From Phaeosaccion multiseriatum (taxonomy: Eukaryota > Ochrophyta, other classes): DNA of 64,000 nucleotides. The DNA lies in assembly GCA_965112735.1 (NCBI GenBank), contig OZ218958.1, forward strand, positions 1,860,001-1,924,000, given 5' to 3'. The translations under genes were made by a program, and so were the position numbers. Under the pieces are notes generated by a model. That model saw only the letters and a program-made list of their open reading frames with translations, was not told the origin of the DNA and made no database searches. Positions 39,673 through 52,755 of this stretch are shown here, piece after piece (the first letter of the stretch is position 1; each line of letters opens with the position of its first letter).

Positions 39673-41514
39673 GCGTCCACGGTGACTTCCCGGCATTCGC
39701 ACACTGCCGGTGGTGCTGGTGCTGCTGGTGCTGCTGGTGCCGGAGTGAGGCATGGTACCGAGGGTGGTGTAGAGGGCCAGCAGCGTATAGCAGCAGCATC
39801 AGTAGCCGCGGCGGCAGCGGCATCAACCACCAACGTCCTCCCTCACAAACGGAAGCGAAGAGAGAGGAGCGCCGAGAAGCAAGAGGCTGAGAAGAAAGAA
39901 AAACTTACAGAAGAGGAGGATCAAGACGCGGAGGACGAGGAAGAGAAGGAGGGACACCACGAGAAGGAGTTTAAAGGAGTGCAGGACCACCACCACCACC
40001 ACCACCAGCACCAGCACCAGCAGTTGGACCACGAGCCTAATCACGAGCATCAGCATCGGCGTCTACATCAGGGAATGGCCGTAGGCTCCTCGTCTTCCTC
40101 AGCTTCGACCCCGCGTGGCCCGCGAGGTTCCGGTGATGATGCTGCTGCCACGGCCAGAGCAGTTGGTGATACGGCAGTAGCACCAGCGCCAGCACCAGCA
40201 CCAGCGGCAAGAAAGGGGGCGTGGGGAGCAAGGGAGGGGACTGAGAAGCAAAGCCTACAAGAGCAAGAGCAGGGTCTCAGTGAGGGCCCCGAGTGTGGAG
40301 GGGAGGGGCCACCCCAAGAGGATGGAGACGACAGCAGGGCCTATGGGAAAGGACCCCTGTCAAGTAGTACCAAGGCTAACAACGCACGGGGGGGAGGAGA
40401 GGGAGAGGAAAGAGAGTGGCGAAGAAATTGGCTGCCGAACGGAGGGGAGGACGGGGACGAGGAGAATGAGGACCATGAGCGCGAGCAGCAGCATCAGCAG
40501 CAGCAGGAGCAGCCGGCATCTGACTCGGAAGGCGTGTCTGACTTGCCCATGCTAGCGGAGCTCCGCCAACTTGCTCGCTCGAGCCTGCAGGAGGGAATGT
40601 CTGCAGCCGGAAGCTTCTACGCTGACAAGGCTTGCTCGTTCAGCGGCCATGACAGGTACGCTTTCTACCTCTCCCTCTCTCCTTCTCTCTCGCTCCCTCT
40701 CTTCTCTCTCCTCTCTCTCTCGCTCCCTCTCTCTCCCCCTCCCTCTTTATTGACAATCATTGGCTGTGGTGTACTGGTACTGGGTAGGTGGTTGGTTTAT
40801 CCATCTGAAACTGAAAACTCTCCCCTCTCTCTGTCTTGCCTATCTCTCGGAACGACACGACACGACAGAGAGGATGTGCTGCTCCTGGCCAGGGCATACA
40901 GGGACGAAGGGGAGCACCTCAGGGCCGTGCATCTGGTGGGGAAGGTGGGTGGGTGGGTGGGGGGGGGTATCGCGACCTGAATAAATGGTCTTCACCTCCT
41001 CCCTCCCTCCCTCCCTCCCTCTCCCTTCCTCTCCGTTCCTCCCCCTCAGCACCGGCTGCTCAACACGTCGGACGAGTTCGGTCTGCGCGTGATTCACTTG
41101 GCGTCAAGGTGCCTGGTGTCAGCCAAGAAACACGAGGTGAGAGAGAGAATGGGGGGGGGAGGGAGACAGAGAGGGAGTGGGGGGGAGAGGGGGAGAGAGA
41201 GACAGAGGCTCACTCCTCGTCCGCTTCTTCTTTCTGCCGTCCTGTTCTGCCTTCTGGTGCCATCCCTTAATGACTGCCCCTCTGCTGCCATCCCTTGCAC
41301 TTATCAACAGGAGTGCATGAAGCTTCTGGAGGGGGCTCTGGGAGCAAGAGACGAAGATGCCGACGAGCTTGTTCGACACTCGAGCATGTTCGAGCATCAA
41401 CAAACCACGTAAGAGCAAGGGAAAGCAAGTAGATTCAGATAGACAGACAGACAGGCAGACAGGCAGAGAGAGAGACATACAGACTGACCCTCTCTCTCTT
41501 CGCCTTTGTCGTAT

Positions 41515-41561
<47 letters not shown>

Positions 41562-41580
41562 TTCTTCTTCTTCTTCTTCT

Positions 41581-41648
<68 letters not shown>

Positions 41649-41827
41649 TTCTTCCTCTTCCTCTTCTTCCTCTTCTTCCTCTTCTTCCTCTTGGTTCTGT
41701 GGTGCTGTGGCGGCGTGGCTTGGCGCAGGGAGGGCGGCATCAATCTGTACGCGGCCCTCTGCTGTGTACGAGGTCAGCTCTACGCCACACTCGACTACCG
41801 CCTACGGGCAGCCATCTGGCTCAAAGC

Positions 41828-41870
<43 letters not shown>

Positions 41871-44855
41871 CCCACCGCCGTAAAGCCCACCCCTCTGCGG
41901 CCGCTCCATCCACTGCCATCCACCCCACCCCCACCCCCCCAGGGACGCCTGCGCCACCCTACCTCTCTCTCCCCTCTCTCCCCTCTCTTCCCCTCTCCTC
42001 TCCCCGCGCTCTCCCCTCTCCATGTCCGATAACCCTTGCTGTGTCCTCCTCACCCCCCCTCCCCCTCCACTGCGCTACCCCTCCGGCCTCCCATCCACTG
42101 CCATCCCCTCCCCTCCCTTCCATCCACTGCCATCCCTCCCCCCCCTGCCCATATGCCTGCCCTCCCTTCGCCCTTGCACAGCTCTGCACATTGACGCACG
42201 CTGCGTGGAGGCACTGCAGCTGCTGGTGAAGGTGAGCAGGCGGCAAAGAGGTGGCGGAGGAGGAGGAGGAGGAGGAGGAGGACGAAGAGGAGGCGGAGGT
42301 GGAGAGAGGAGGAGGAGGCGCCTGGACCGCCCGCCCTCGAAGAGAGTGGTGCGAGCGAATGCTCATGCGCTTTGCATTTGTATCTTTCTTTCTCCATCCA
42401 TCTGTGCATCTGTGTACCGCCTCACCCACCCCCCTCTCGTGCGCCTTCTCCCCTCCCCTCCCTGTGTGGGCTGTTCTCCCTCCCTCTCTCCCTCCCTCTC
42501 TCCCCTCCCTCTCTCTCACCTCAGTGGCAGCTGCTTAGCGCTGACGATCAGCAGACGCTCCTGGAGTCTCTCTCTCTGGACGGGAAGGAAGGGGAGTGTC
42601 TGCGCGACCTATACCGGAGCATGGTGGGGGCATACAGGAGTCTCACCCCCGGTGCGTAGAGCGAGCCTTGACCCTCGGTATATCACCCATACAAAGCTTG
42701 CTTGCTCACACCCCTTCATATCTCTCTCTGTCTTCCTGTTCTGTCTGGTGGCGTGTGTGTGCTTGTGTGTGCGTGTGTGTGTGCGTGTGCGTGTGTGTGT
42801 GCGTGTGTGTGTGCGTGGGTCTTAAGCAGACTCCAAGCACCAGGCGGTGTTTAAGCGTCTTGAGGAGCAGGGCCTGGGCAGCAACGGGGATGTCCTCGCA
42901 TCACGAGCAGAGCACTCCTACTACCGCAGCGACCCACGCCAGGTACTGAGTCTCTTGCTCATTGTGCTTCTCTTGTGCGCGTCTGTCTGCCTTCTGCCTG
43001 TCTGTCGTGTCATCTCTAGTGAGTGTAGGGAGTGCAGCAGTGGTGCCGTAAAGGGGAATGGGGCCAGATGTGGTCGGTCGCGTCAGCGTCACACTCACAG
43101 AAGACGCATAGAGACACATACACCCAACACCCGAGCAAAACCTTTTTGAGGCCCTGGACTTGTGTGCTAGTGCCCTCCGCTTTCGTCCTGACACTCACTA
43201 CGACTGACTTGTGTCCTGACACTCACTACGACTGATAGGGTGTGTCCTGACTCTCACTACCCCTATATGACCTGAGGAAGTGTCCTACTAGTACTACCTA
43301 CACAACTACCACCCACTGTCCCTGACCCTTCTGATGCTGACCCTTCAGGCACTGGAGCTGTGCAAGGCCCTCTTGGCCAGAGACCCGCACAACACCACGT
43401 GTCTGCCCATCTATGTGGCGTCCATGGTGGAGCTCAAGATGAAGAACGAGGTGAGGACGGAAAGGAGCAGGAGGAGGAGGGGGGGGGGAGGAAGGAGGAG
43501 GAGGAGGAGGAGGAGGAGGAGGAGGGAGGAGGAAGAGAAGCAGCAGCAGCAGCAACAGGAGGAGGAGGAGGAGGAGGAGGAGGAGGAGGAGGAATAGGAG
43601 GAGGAGGAGGAGGAGGAGGAGGAGGAGGAGGAGGGATATCTCTCTCGCACTCACGCACACACACATACTTGCACACGCGCATTCTCCCCCCCCTCCCCCC
43701 GTGCCTATTTTCTCTTCAGCTGTTCTACGCGGCACACACGCTAGTGGACACGTCTCCCACTGCGGCGGTGAGCTGGTTTGCCGTGGGGTGCTACTACTTC
43801 CTCTTGGGCAGGCACGACATGGCTCAGCACTACTTTCTCAAGGCAAGGTTTATTCCTTCCTCTTTGTTTCCTCTCCTCCTTCCTTTCCTCCCTCCCTCCC
43901 TCCCTTCCTTCCTTCCCACATGCATACGAAAATACCGTCTCTTACCTCCTCCCAAACACTTCTTCCCTCCCCTCCAACTCCCCTGCCCTCCCCTTCCACT
44001 CTCCTGCTCTCCCTCCACCCTCCTCTCCCCCTCCAGGCGACTAAGCTGGATGGACGGATGGTGGCAGCTTGGATCGGCTTCGGCATCGCAGCGGGGCAGG
44101 ACAAGAGCGATCAGGTCAGGTCAAAGGAGGAGAAGGGGGCATTGAAGAAGCCTTGGCGGCTTGGGCCGGCCTTACTCCCTCAGTCACTCACTCACTCACT
44201 CACTGACGGACTGACTGAGCCATTCTCGTCTCCTTCCCTCTTGCTTCATTCCCTGCCTTACTGCCTCGACTGACTGAAACCCAAACACTCTACAAACTGA
44301 ACTGACGTCTTGTCCCTCACCCTTCTCCCCCAGGCCGTGTCTGCCTACCGCACAGCCGCTCGCCTGTTCGAGGGCTGCCACCTCCCGCTGCTGTACATGG
44401 GCATTGAGTACCTACGGACCGACAACCTCAGGTGAGTACATAAGTCAATGGGTGTGTGTGTGCGTGTGTGAGTGTGGGTGCGTGTGCGTGTGTGTGTGTG
44501 GATGTATGTCGTGTGTTGTGTGTGTGTGTGTGGGCGTGGGTGCGTGTTTGTTGTGTGCGGGCGTGTGTGAGTGTGTGTGCCTCACAGGAGGAGAGTGTGG
44601 GGTTGTGTCTCACGTTTCCTCTGCCACACACACTCACACACACACCTCCCCTGCCCATCCGCTGCCATCCCAGCCTGGCCCAACACTTCCTGGAGGCGGC
44701 GGCTTCCCTCCACTCCGGAGACCCCCTCGTCTTCAACGAGTTAGGGGTTATTCTCTATCGCAAAGGCCAGTACGACCAGGCAGCAAACCAGTTTCGAAAG
44801 GTAAGGGAGGGCAGAGGAGGTGTGTGCGTGCGTGTGTGTGTGTGTGTGTGTATGT

Positions 44856-44890
<35 letters not shown>

Positions 44891-45917
44891 CGCGTGTATG
44901 TGTGTGTGTGTGTGTGTGCGTGTACGTGCGTATACTCCTGACGGTCTCTCTTCTGTCCCTCCCTCTCCCTCTGTGTGTGTACCATATCCCCTCCCTCTCT
45001 CTCTGTCACACACACTCTCTTTCTCTCCCTCCCCTCTCCCAAAGGTGATGGACATGGCGAACGAGCTCCCCCTTCCCCTCCGCAAGGCGTGGGAAGGCAC
45101 CGCCTTTAACCTCGGTCACTGCCATCGCAAACTCCGCGACCTCCCTTCGGCCCTCCGCTACTATGAACTCGCACTCGCTATGAACGCCACCAATGCAGGC
45201 ACCCACGCCGCCCTCGGGTTGGTGTATCAGGTGAGCTCTTTCTGTGGTTCGTTATTTTTATCCCGCTGTAAATCGACCTGCTTCTGATCCTACTTCTCTC
45301 CTTCTCTTGATTTTATAAACCTCCTTCCATTCTCTTCTCTTCTCTTCTCTGCTCTCCCGGGTACAATTAATTGTCTCGTATTTTTGGATTATGTATGAAC
45401 TTGTATCAATTGTGTATCATCACTGTGTATGGATGTATGCATGTATGTATGTATGTATGTATGTATGTATGTATTTATGTGTGTTGTGTGTGTATTCCAT
45501 CAGATGCTCGGGAGAATGGACGACGCCATCGACTCTTACCACGTGGCTTTGGGGTTGGAACCCCAAGACCCCTTTGCAAGTGATATGCTCCGCATCGCAC
45601 TCAAGGAAGCTCTTGATCAACCCTTCGATGGTGGGGCGTTGGAGGGTGGGGAGGGGGGAGGGGGGAGAGGCGGGGGGGGCGGAGGAGGAGGAGGAGGAGG
45701 AGGGGCGTGGAAGGGGGGAAGGTTTTCTTGGACAGACAGTCTCGATGCAGGAGGAGGGGGAGAGGAAGGGAGAGGGGGGGGGGTTGGAAGGAGAGGGAGC
45801 TTCATTTCGCTTCACGGGGGGGGTGGGGGGGTTGCAGATGGCGACGACAGTGATGCGCTAGAAGCAAGCATAAGGGAGCACATCGATCGAACTAACGACT
45901 TGAGCATTGGGGATTGA
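39673..45917 (+). CDS. CDC16: Anaphase-promoting complex subunit Cdc16/Apc6
   Basis: Fifteen exons: 39673-40655, 40869-40944, 41050-41136, 41311-41408, 41729-41829, 42182-42231, 42525-42651, 42830-42942, 43349-43450, 43720-43842, 44037-44114, 44334-44431, 44674-44800, 45045-45230, 45504-45917; at least 920 residues. The TPR superhelix follows animal Cdc16 closely: LLARAYRDEGEHLRAVHLVG, AERHYY-like RAEHSYYRSDP, SWFAVGCYYFLLG, AAWIGFGIA, GCHLPLLYMGIEYLRTDN, VFNELGVILYRKGQYDQA, FNLGHCHRKLRDLPSALRYY and MDDAIDSYHVALGL. Cdc16 is a scaffold TPR dimer in the APC/C ubiquitin ligase that drives exit from mitosis. The first exon adds about 290 residues of low-complexity His/Glu/Ala-rich sequence containing the dispersed element (AVGDTAVAPAPA); its true start codon is unresolved. 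Intron 10 has a GC donor (AAG|GCAAGG). The C-terminal exon ends in Gly/Glu-rich sequence instead of the animal tail. Confidence 0.95.
41514..41692. repeat. (TTC)n run in CDC16 intron 4
   Basis: About 60 TTC triplets with scattered TCC variants fill the 3' part of the intron, on the coding strand. The run is a polypyrimidine tract shortly before the acceptor GGCGCAG at about 41728. Confidence 0.95.
43468..43632. repeat. (GGA)n run in CDC16 intron 9
   Basis: GGA/GAG repeats, with an internal CAGCAGCAG segment at about 43541-43556, occupy the intron between exons 9 and 10. Here the purine strand is the coding strand, unlike most other such introns in the window. Confidence 0.9.
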
Positions 45918-46484
45918 GGAGGAGGGGAAGGAGTGAAGAGGGCTTCAAGACGGAGTGCGAGGGGAGGAGGAGGAGGAGGAGGGGGGGGCTTCTTGCTTCA
46001 GCAGCCCGTCCGAAGGCGTGTCAAGCACGTACCTGTGTACATGGCACGGTGGATGGCAGTGGATGGCCCTGCAGCCCAACCCGGTCACAACCGAGGCCCC
46101 CGCCAGACACTTAACTTAAGAGTAAACCCCATCACAGTGCCAGTGGACAAAAAACACACACAACACACACCAGTTGTTACGTATTTTCTCATATTTTTTT
46201 CACAATTGCTCGAATATTCACACTCATCGGGTCGTCTGTCTGTCGTCTGTCGCCCCCCCCCCCCCCCCCTTTTTCGGATGGCTGTCTCTCTCCCCTCTCC
46301 TCCCCTCTCGTTCTCTGCTCTCACTCCCACTCTCTCCCTCTCGTGCTCCTTTCCTTTCCGTCTCACACTCTCCCTGCTTTCATTGCTGTTCGCTTCCTGT
46401 ATTTTGTGTTGTGATTGATACATACGTAGTGGTATGAAATACCTTCCACCACCTAGCCCCGCTGCCTCCTCCTCCTCCTCCTCC
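45918..46484. other. Convergent intergenic region (CDC16 / TDP1)
   Basis: This interval of about 570 nt lies between the two stop codons. It holds a purine-rich GGA stretch after the CDC16 stop, a GGTGGATGGCAGTGGATGG copy of the dispersed motif at about 46048-46066, a poly-C run at about 46252-46268 and pyrimidine-rich DNA. I see no gene. Confidence 0.5.
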
Positions 46485-49400
46485 TCATCCCAGGTTCAAA
46501 GGTGCCTGTCCCCTCAAAAAAGGGTCAAAGCGGCACTCAAAGGCGTCCGGCTCATCCTGCCTCACATCCCAGGCCCAGGGCTCGTCGTCAGCTGCCATCT
46601 GTGCCCCTTGCTGCAGCCCCTGCTGCTTGTACCGCGGAGGTGGCAGGGTGTAGGGCAAAGGAACAAGGTCGAGAGGGAGTCCTCCCGTCTTTGGCGAGGG
46701 TTGGCAGGTGTAGCTGAGCGCCGGGAGGGGCGCGGATGGGGTGCACGAGAAGGGAGGGGAAGCAGGGCCGCAGAGGCGAGACGGTACAAAAAGTACGCTC
46801 ATCTCGTAGTGATCCACCTTCAGCTGAGGAGTGGGTGGCAGGGGGATGGCAGTGAATGGCAGTGGATGGCAGTGGATGTGGCAGGGGGGGGGGGTTGGGA
46901 GGGGGTGGGGGTTGAGAGTGAGCTCTCTACCCCTCTCTTACCATATCCCCTCTTGTTTTTATCTCTTTTATCTCTTTGTCCCTCTCTGTCCCTCCATCCC
47001 TCTAACTCGGAGACTGATCGTCTTCACTCCCGGACTGACCTGAGTCTCGTTCTTCTGCAGCTCACCGAGGGCGGACTTGGACAAGTTGTGACTGCCCATC
47101 ATCAGAAAGCCCAGTGTCGTCTCCCGTTCCTCTCCCTGTCCCTGTCCCCGCCCCTGTCCCTGCCCCGGGCCTGGCGAGGGGGTCGAGGAGAAGTACCGAC
47201 AGAACGTCTTGATGTGCGGCATGACTTGGTTGCGCTGCCATCGGGCCTCTCCCACCCAGCGGTGCAGGTATTGGCGGAGCTTGTTGATGTTGGCTAAGCA
47301 CGGAGGGGAGGAGGGAGGGAGGGAGGGAGGGAGGGAGGGAGGGAGGGAGGGAGGGCAGGCCAGATCAGGGCCAAGGGAAGACGAAAGGGAGTTGGAAAGC
47401 GAAAAGAAAACAAAAACGAAACCTAAACAACTCGACACATAGACACGAGATGCAAAACAATTCAATTGATAGAAGAAAGCGAGAGAGAGAGGGGGGGGGG
47501 GCTAGAGAGAGAGAGAGGGCAGAGAACGAAAGAGACGAAGAGAGGGGGACAGAGAGGAAGAGGGAGAGCGAGAGGAGAGAGGGACGGGGGGGGGAGAGGG
47601 GAGCCGAGAGGAAGAGGGTGAGATAGAGAGGAGGGAGTAGAGGTTTAGAGGCGGGGGCATAGGCTCAGGGTCGAGGAGATGAGGAGATAAAGACCACCGC
47701 CGCTGAAGCACAGTCGTCGTCCTACACGCATTGGTGATATGACCACTTCTCACACCTGTCGTGGCACAGATGGCGCCCCCTGAGCCCCAGCCTTGGATGG
47801 AGGTTCGGACTTGCTCCACAGTGGGCCACACTGAGGGAGGCAGAGGGGGGGGGGGGGGAGGGGGGGAGAGAGAGGGGGGGAAGAGAGAGGGGAGAGAGAG
47901 GAGGGAGAGAGAGGGGAGAGAGGGGAGGGAGAGGGGGGAGAGATGAGGGAGAGAGCGGGGAGAGACGGGGGAGAGAAAGGGGGGGGGGCTAAGGTTGGGG
48001 CAAGATGGGACGTAGTAGCAGTCAGCGACCAGAGGCCAGAGACAAGAGGGCAGGCATCCCTGCTCGCCCACTCCTCCTCCTCCTCCTCCTCCTCCTCCTC
48101 CTCCTCCTTCCTCCTCCTTTCTCCCCTTAACGCACCGAGCTGCAGAGTCTTCTTCATCAAGTCTTTGGATGGTGCAGCGTTTGACCCTCCCCTCTGGGCC
48201 ATGAAGCTCGTCCACAACTGCATGAGCCAGTTAGGACTATTGCCCGCCACGCTGCTGACTTGCAACAGCACGAAGCTCTCCCTCTGGAGGGCGGGCAGAG
48301 GAGGGGCGCTGGACAGTATGTGCCTGACTCGCATGTGTCCGAAGCTGTTGAGAAGATGAGAAGGACAATGCAAGAGAAGGGATGGGCAGGGGGAGGGGGA
48401 GGGGGAGATTCTTAGATAAGTCACTTAAGTCACCTGCGCACCAGACGTCTTGTCTTGCTGGTGGGCAGGGTTGTTGACGTACGACTTACGACATATAAAA
48501 ACAGCTCACTCAATCACTCAACCACCCACGCACTCACTCTTTCCCTCACTCACTCACTCGACTCTCGGTACCTCACTCCCCCAACCACGCACTCCCTCCC
48601 TCCCTCCCTCACTCACTCACTCACTCACTCACTCACTCACTCACTCACTCACTCACTCCCTCACTCACTAACTCACTCACTCACTCACTCACGCACTCAC
48701 TCACCGGTGGATATCTCTCCTTCCCTTGAGATGCTTGCCAGGCACGCTCGGCACGAGCACAGCGGTGGCGCGGGAGAAGTCCGCGCACCCCAGCAGCGCG
48801 GCAAAGGGGATGGCAGGGCCTTTGAGGCGAGTCAAGTAGTCTATCAGGACGGCCGAGAAGTCGTTGCGAGGAAGGGAAGAAGATGAAGATGAAGAAGAAC
48901 AAGACGAAGAAGAGGCCGCTTCTGTTTTGTTTTGTCGTCGCGTTTTTGTGGTGTTGAGCAGGGAAGAGCAGGGCAGGGCAGGGCAGCAGGGCAGCAGGGC
49001 AGGGTGGGGTAGAGCTGAGGTGAGGGCAAGGGCCCAAGGATCGAATGGACACATGATGCGCACCATACAGGGCATCTTCATCATCAACACACAAAGCTCT
49101 CCCTCCTCCTCCCTCCCCCTCCCCCATCCGGGTTGTGGCTCCCCTCCCCACTTTATCTTACTAGTTCATTGCCCTATTGTTTTCACTGCCCCCGCATGGA
49201 TTACGTACCCTTTCCTTTTCCCTTGCCCATTCCCGGCCTGTCCTCTCTGTTGCTGTTGCTGCTGCTGCTGCTGCTGCTCTTCCCCCCCTCCCCCATGTCG
49301 TCCTTCAAGGGAAAGTCTTGGTACCAGCTTCACAGGGGCATACATGGGCGGCAGCAGCAGAGAGGGGGGGGGGGGGGGCAGGGGGAGAGGGGGGAGACAG

Positions 49401-50491
49401 GGGGAGAGGGGGGGGGGGCAGGGGGAGAAGGGGGGAGCATGAGTATGGTCAGCAGCAGCGCCACGCACGAGTACGCTCTCTTCCTCCCCAACCAGCCGCC
49501 AGTGGCCTCCCTTCCTCCCCCTGTCCCTCTCTCCCCATCCCTTTCCCTCTGTCTCCCTCACTATGTACACCTCACCATGCTTGCGTCTTGCCACTCCAGT
49601 CGGTGGGGCAAAAGTTGGCCGTCGCCACCACGACCCTGACGCCGGCCTTCTGACCGATGGAGGGCTTGTCTTCGAAGATTAAGATTATCATCTTCGTATG
49701 CATGCAGCTGGATTGCGCAGCGCAGAGGGGGGTTAGGTAGTGGAGAAGGGGGATCAAATGATGAGAGGAGAGGAGCTCGGTTGGTGTGGCAGGCGTGAGT
49801 ATCCATCCCAACCCCCTATCTCCTCGCACTCTGAGCCCCTCCCTTCTTGAAGGTCCTGTGGGCACTTACGTCCACTCCTGGGTCTTGGCGGGTATCCACT
49901 CCTTGATGTTCCAGGCTTGTGCCATCGCCGGAGACATGAGCATCCCCTGGTGGAGGCGAGCAAGCGTGCATACCAGTCAGAGTGCATACAATCCACCCCA
50001 GTGACTGCCAACCTCAGCCAACACTGCCACACTCAGGTACTACTTACATCCCCATGTCCTCCGTGCCCATGGATGAGGATCTTAGACGCTGCGCTGTCCC
50101 GCAAGCGAGGGCATTCTGCCAAGAGAAAGTTGAAGTCCCAGCCGCAGTTGCTCAGCAGGGCAGATCGCCACTGCCCCGCGAGGAGATCCCGAAGAGACAC
50201 ACAACCAACGTCCATGGAGGAAGACAAACCAAAGCCGGGGTGCGCACTCCCTACCGACACCAAGCGAAAGAGCGGAGGCAAGGATGGGGGGAAGAAGGAG
50301 GAAGAGGTCGCCTCCCTCCTTCGCTTGCGGCTGCCCTCGCTTTCATCGCGTCCACCAACTCTCTTCCTCGTCTCGACCTCATCGTCACTCAGGGAGAGGT
50401 CGATCGCGCTCTGTAGGGACGCCATATTTGATTTTGATTTTTGATTTTTGTGTATGGCGCGCGGGATTTGAGGGTTGCCATCCGCTGCCAT
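46485..50491 (-). CDS. TDP1: Tyrosyl-DNA phosphodiesterase 1
   Basis: Nine exons: 50491-50048, 49946-49870, 49707-49576, 49327-49209, 48921-48705, 48344-48136, 47830-47756, 47293-47040, 46823-46485, 621 residues (human 608), all phases consistent. Both HKN motifs of this phospholipase-D-fold enzyme are present: MHTKMIILIF with VVVATANF (about His177, Lys179, Asn205), and MPHIKTF with MMGSHNLSKSALGELQKN (about His451, Lys453, Asn494). Other family signatures are WYQDFPLKDD, DFSAVLIDYL, RFGHMRVRHIL, TVEQVRTSIQGWGSGGAI, MSVLFVPS and DDEPWAWDV. TDP1 removes stalled topoisomerase-1 peptides from DNA 3' ends, leaving a 3'-phosphate that PNKP removes; PNKP lies 22 kb away here. The N-terminus is basic and Ser-rich. 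A Gln/Ser codon repeat extends exon 4. An internal AUG (MASLQSAIDLSLSDDE) is an alternative start. Confidence 0.95.
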
Positions 50492-50608
50492 CCGGTGCCG
50501 TCAAGGCGATTGGTTCTCCACCGGAATCTGTGAGCTCGTAACGATTTTCAGGGGACACTCACATTCTCTCTATATTGGGCCATTTTGGTCCTATTTTGGA
50601 GACAAAGC
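50492..50608. promoter_or_regulatory. Very short divergent promoter (TDP1 / coiled-coil gene)
   Basis: The two start codons are only about 117 nt apart, the tightest head-to-head spacing in the window. The interval contains CGATTGG (a CCAAT-box-like element near 50508) and TATATTGGGCC near 50571. Transcription start regions must overlap unless one start is misplaced. Confidence 0.45.
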
Positions 50609-52702
50609 ATGGCAAAGCTTGGAGGCACTCTGCTGGCGCCAACCGCGTCTTCGAGAAACCATGCGGTGACGCTGAACTTGCAAGATGTTGGCGCGAGGCG
50701 GGAGCTCTCTCGCTCCCGATCTCCCCTTCGACCTCAGGCCACCATGACTGGCACTGGCCGGGGATCTCCGGCCAGTACTGGCACTGGCGGGGGACTCGGC
50801 TTTGGTAGCTCCTCTCCTCGCGGCAGCCCCTTTTCATGGAGGAATGGCTTTCGGAGGAAAGGCTTGGCGACGGGAGAAGAGGAGGACGGGGAGGAGTGGT
50901 TCAAACGACGGAGGGGGGCGTCCCTTCCTAAGAAGAAGAGGGGCAAGAGAAAGAGGGCGACGGGGACGAAGAGACAGCCGATTGGGGGCCGGAGCCGTAG
51001 GAAGTCGGGTACTGACGGTGCGGGCTTGGCTTGGACCCTCCCGCGGAGTCCCGAGGAAGAGCAGGAAGAGGAGGAGGAGAGCCAAGGGGTCCGACCACAG
51101 GGTGACCAGCACTTGGACAGGGACTTCCTCAAGGAGGAGGAGGAGGAGGAGGAGGAGGAGGAGGAGGAGGAGGAGGAGGAGGAGGAGGAGGAGGAGGAGG
51201 AGGAGGAGGAGCCGCAGCAGCAGGAGCAGCGGGAGGGGGGAGGGGAGGAGGAGAAAAGAGCAAGAAGGAGAACGAGAGCGGCAATGAATGCCGCAATCCC
51301 CACATCTCGTCGCCCACAACATGCGCGTGTGCCTTCTTCCTCCTCGAGCGTTGAAGACGATCGCGATCTGCTTGGTTCTGCAGAGGTGAGTGAGTGAGAG
51401 AGTGAGTGGTTTGTGATTGACTTCTCCGAGTTAGGCAGAGACTCGGTCGATGGGGTACCAGCCAATGTGAAGAATGACCGCACTCCCACTGCAAGCCCCC
51501 CCCCCCCACACACACACCTCTCCCTCCTCTGATGGAGCTTGAGAAGGAAGCAGTGGAGGGCAGCTTGTCCCCTGCTCCTGCTGCCCTCCCTACCCCACCC
51601 GGAGTACCTTGCTTCACACACGGTGTGTGTGTGTGTGGCCCGTCCCCACCCCTCCTTGTCATCTCGCGCCCATATCCACACGCGCACGCACTCCCACACG
51701 TCCATACTCTCCACATGCGTAACCACACATACGCACATACGCACGCCCACGCGCACACAGGCACAGCGAGGCGAAGAGGCCGTGCCGCAGCTCGGCCCCG
51801 ACTGGATCAGCGTGCAGGCCGTCGTTAACAAGTACGCGCGCGCCAACGCTGCTCTCGCAAATGAGCTCCACACCACTCGCGCCAACGCCACTGGTCTGAA
51901 ACGGGCCCTAGCAGAGGCACGGGGGGAGGACGGGCATCGTGCCACAGCTTCAGCAGATGGTGGTACAGCAACCACAAGTCCAGCGATGGCCGACCCCGAG
52001 CTGCTGCTTGAGCGACTTCGAGAGGCCTCAAGTCTCCTGGTGAAGAAGGACGCGGTGCTGCTGCAGCTTCAGGGCGTCATGGCCGAAGCCCTCAAGAGGA
52101 TGGACTCGAAGCTCATGGCGGCCAAGGCGGGGGAGATCCTCGCTCGGGCTGAGGTACAGGAGTTGGTGCTACAGCAGCAGCAGCAGCAGCAGGGGCAAGG
52201 GGAGGTACGGCAGTTGGTGGTACAGCAGCAACAGGAGCAACAACCGCAGCAGCCGAAGGAGGAGGTGAGGGAGGTACGCGAGCTGCTGATACTGACCTCC
52301 CTCTCGCCGGATCCTCGAGGGGGGGGGGCGCGGGGTGGGGCGGGGAAGGAAACGGAAACTGAAACTACGGAAACCCCACTTCGCGTGTCTGGAGAGGGTG
52401 TGAAGAAGCTCCTGCAGGCTTTTTTGGAGAAGGAAGAGGTACGTCAAAGTTCAACGGCACGCAGCAAGCACCACACGGTCAATGCGGTTACGTGCCAAGT
52501 CGATCTCTTTTGCTGGTTTTTTCCTTGTGAGTATTTTCCCTCTTGTGTGTCTATCTCTCTTTATGTACCTTTCTCTCATTCTCTCTTGGTCTCATATCTC
52601 TGTTCATGTGCCTCTCTCTCTATCTCCCTCGCCCCCCCCCCCCTCTGTGTGTGTCTCTCTCTTTCTCTCCCTCTCTCTCTCTCTCCCTCTCTCTCTCTCT
52701 CC

Positions 52703-52755
<53 letters not shown>

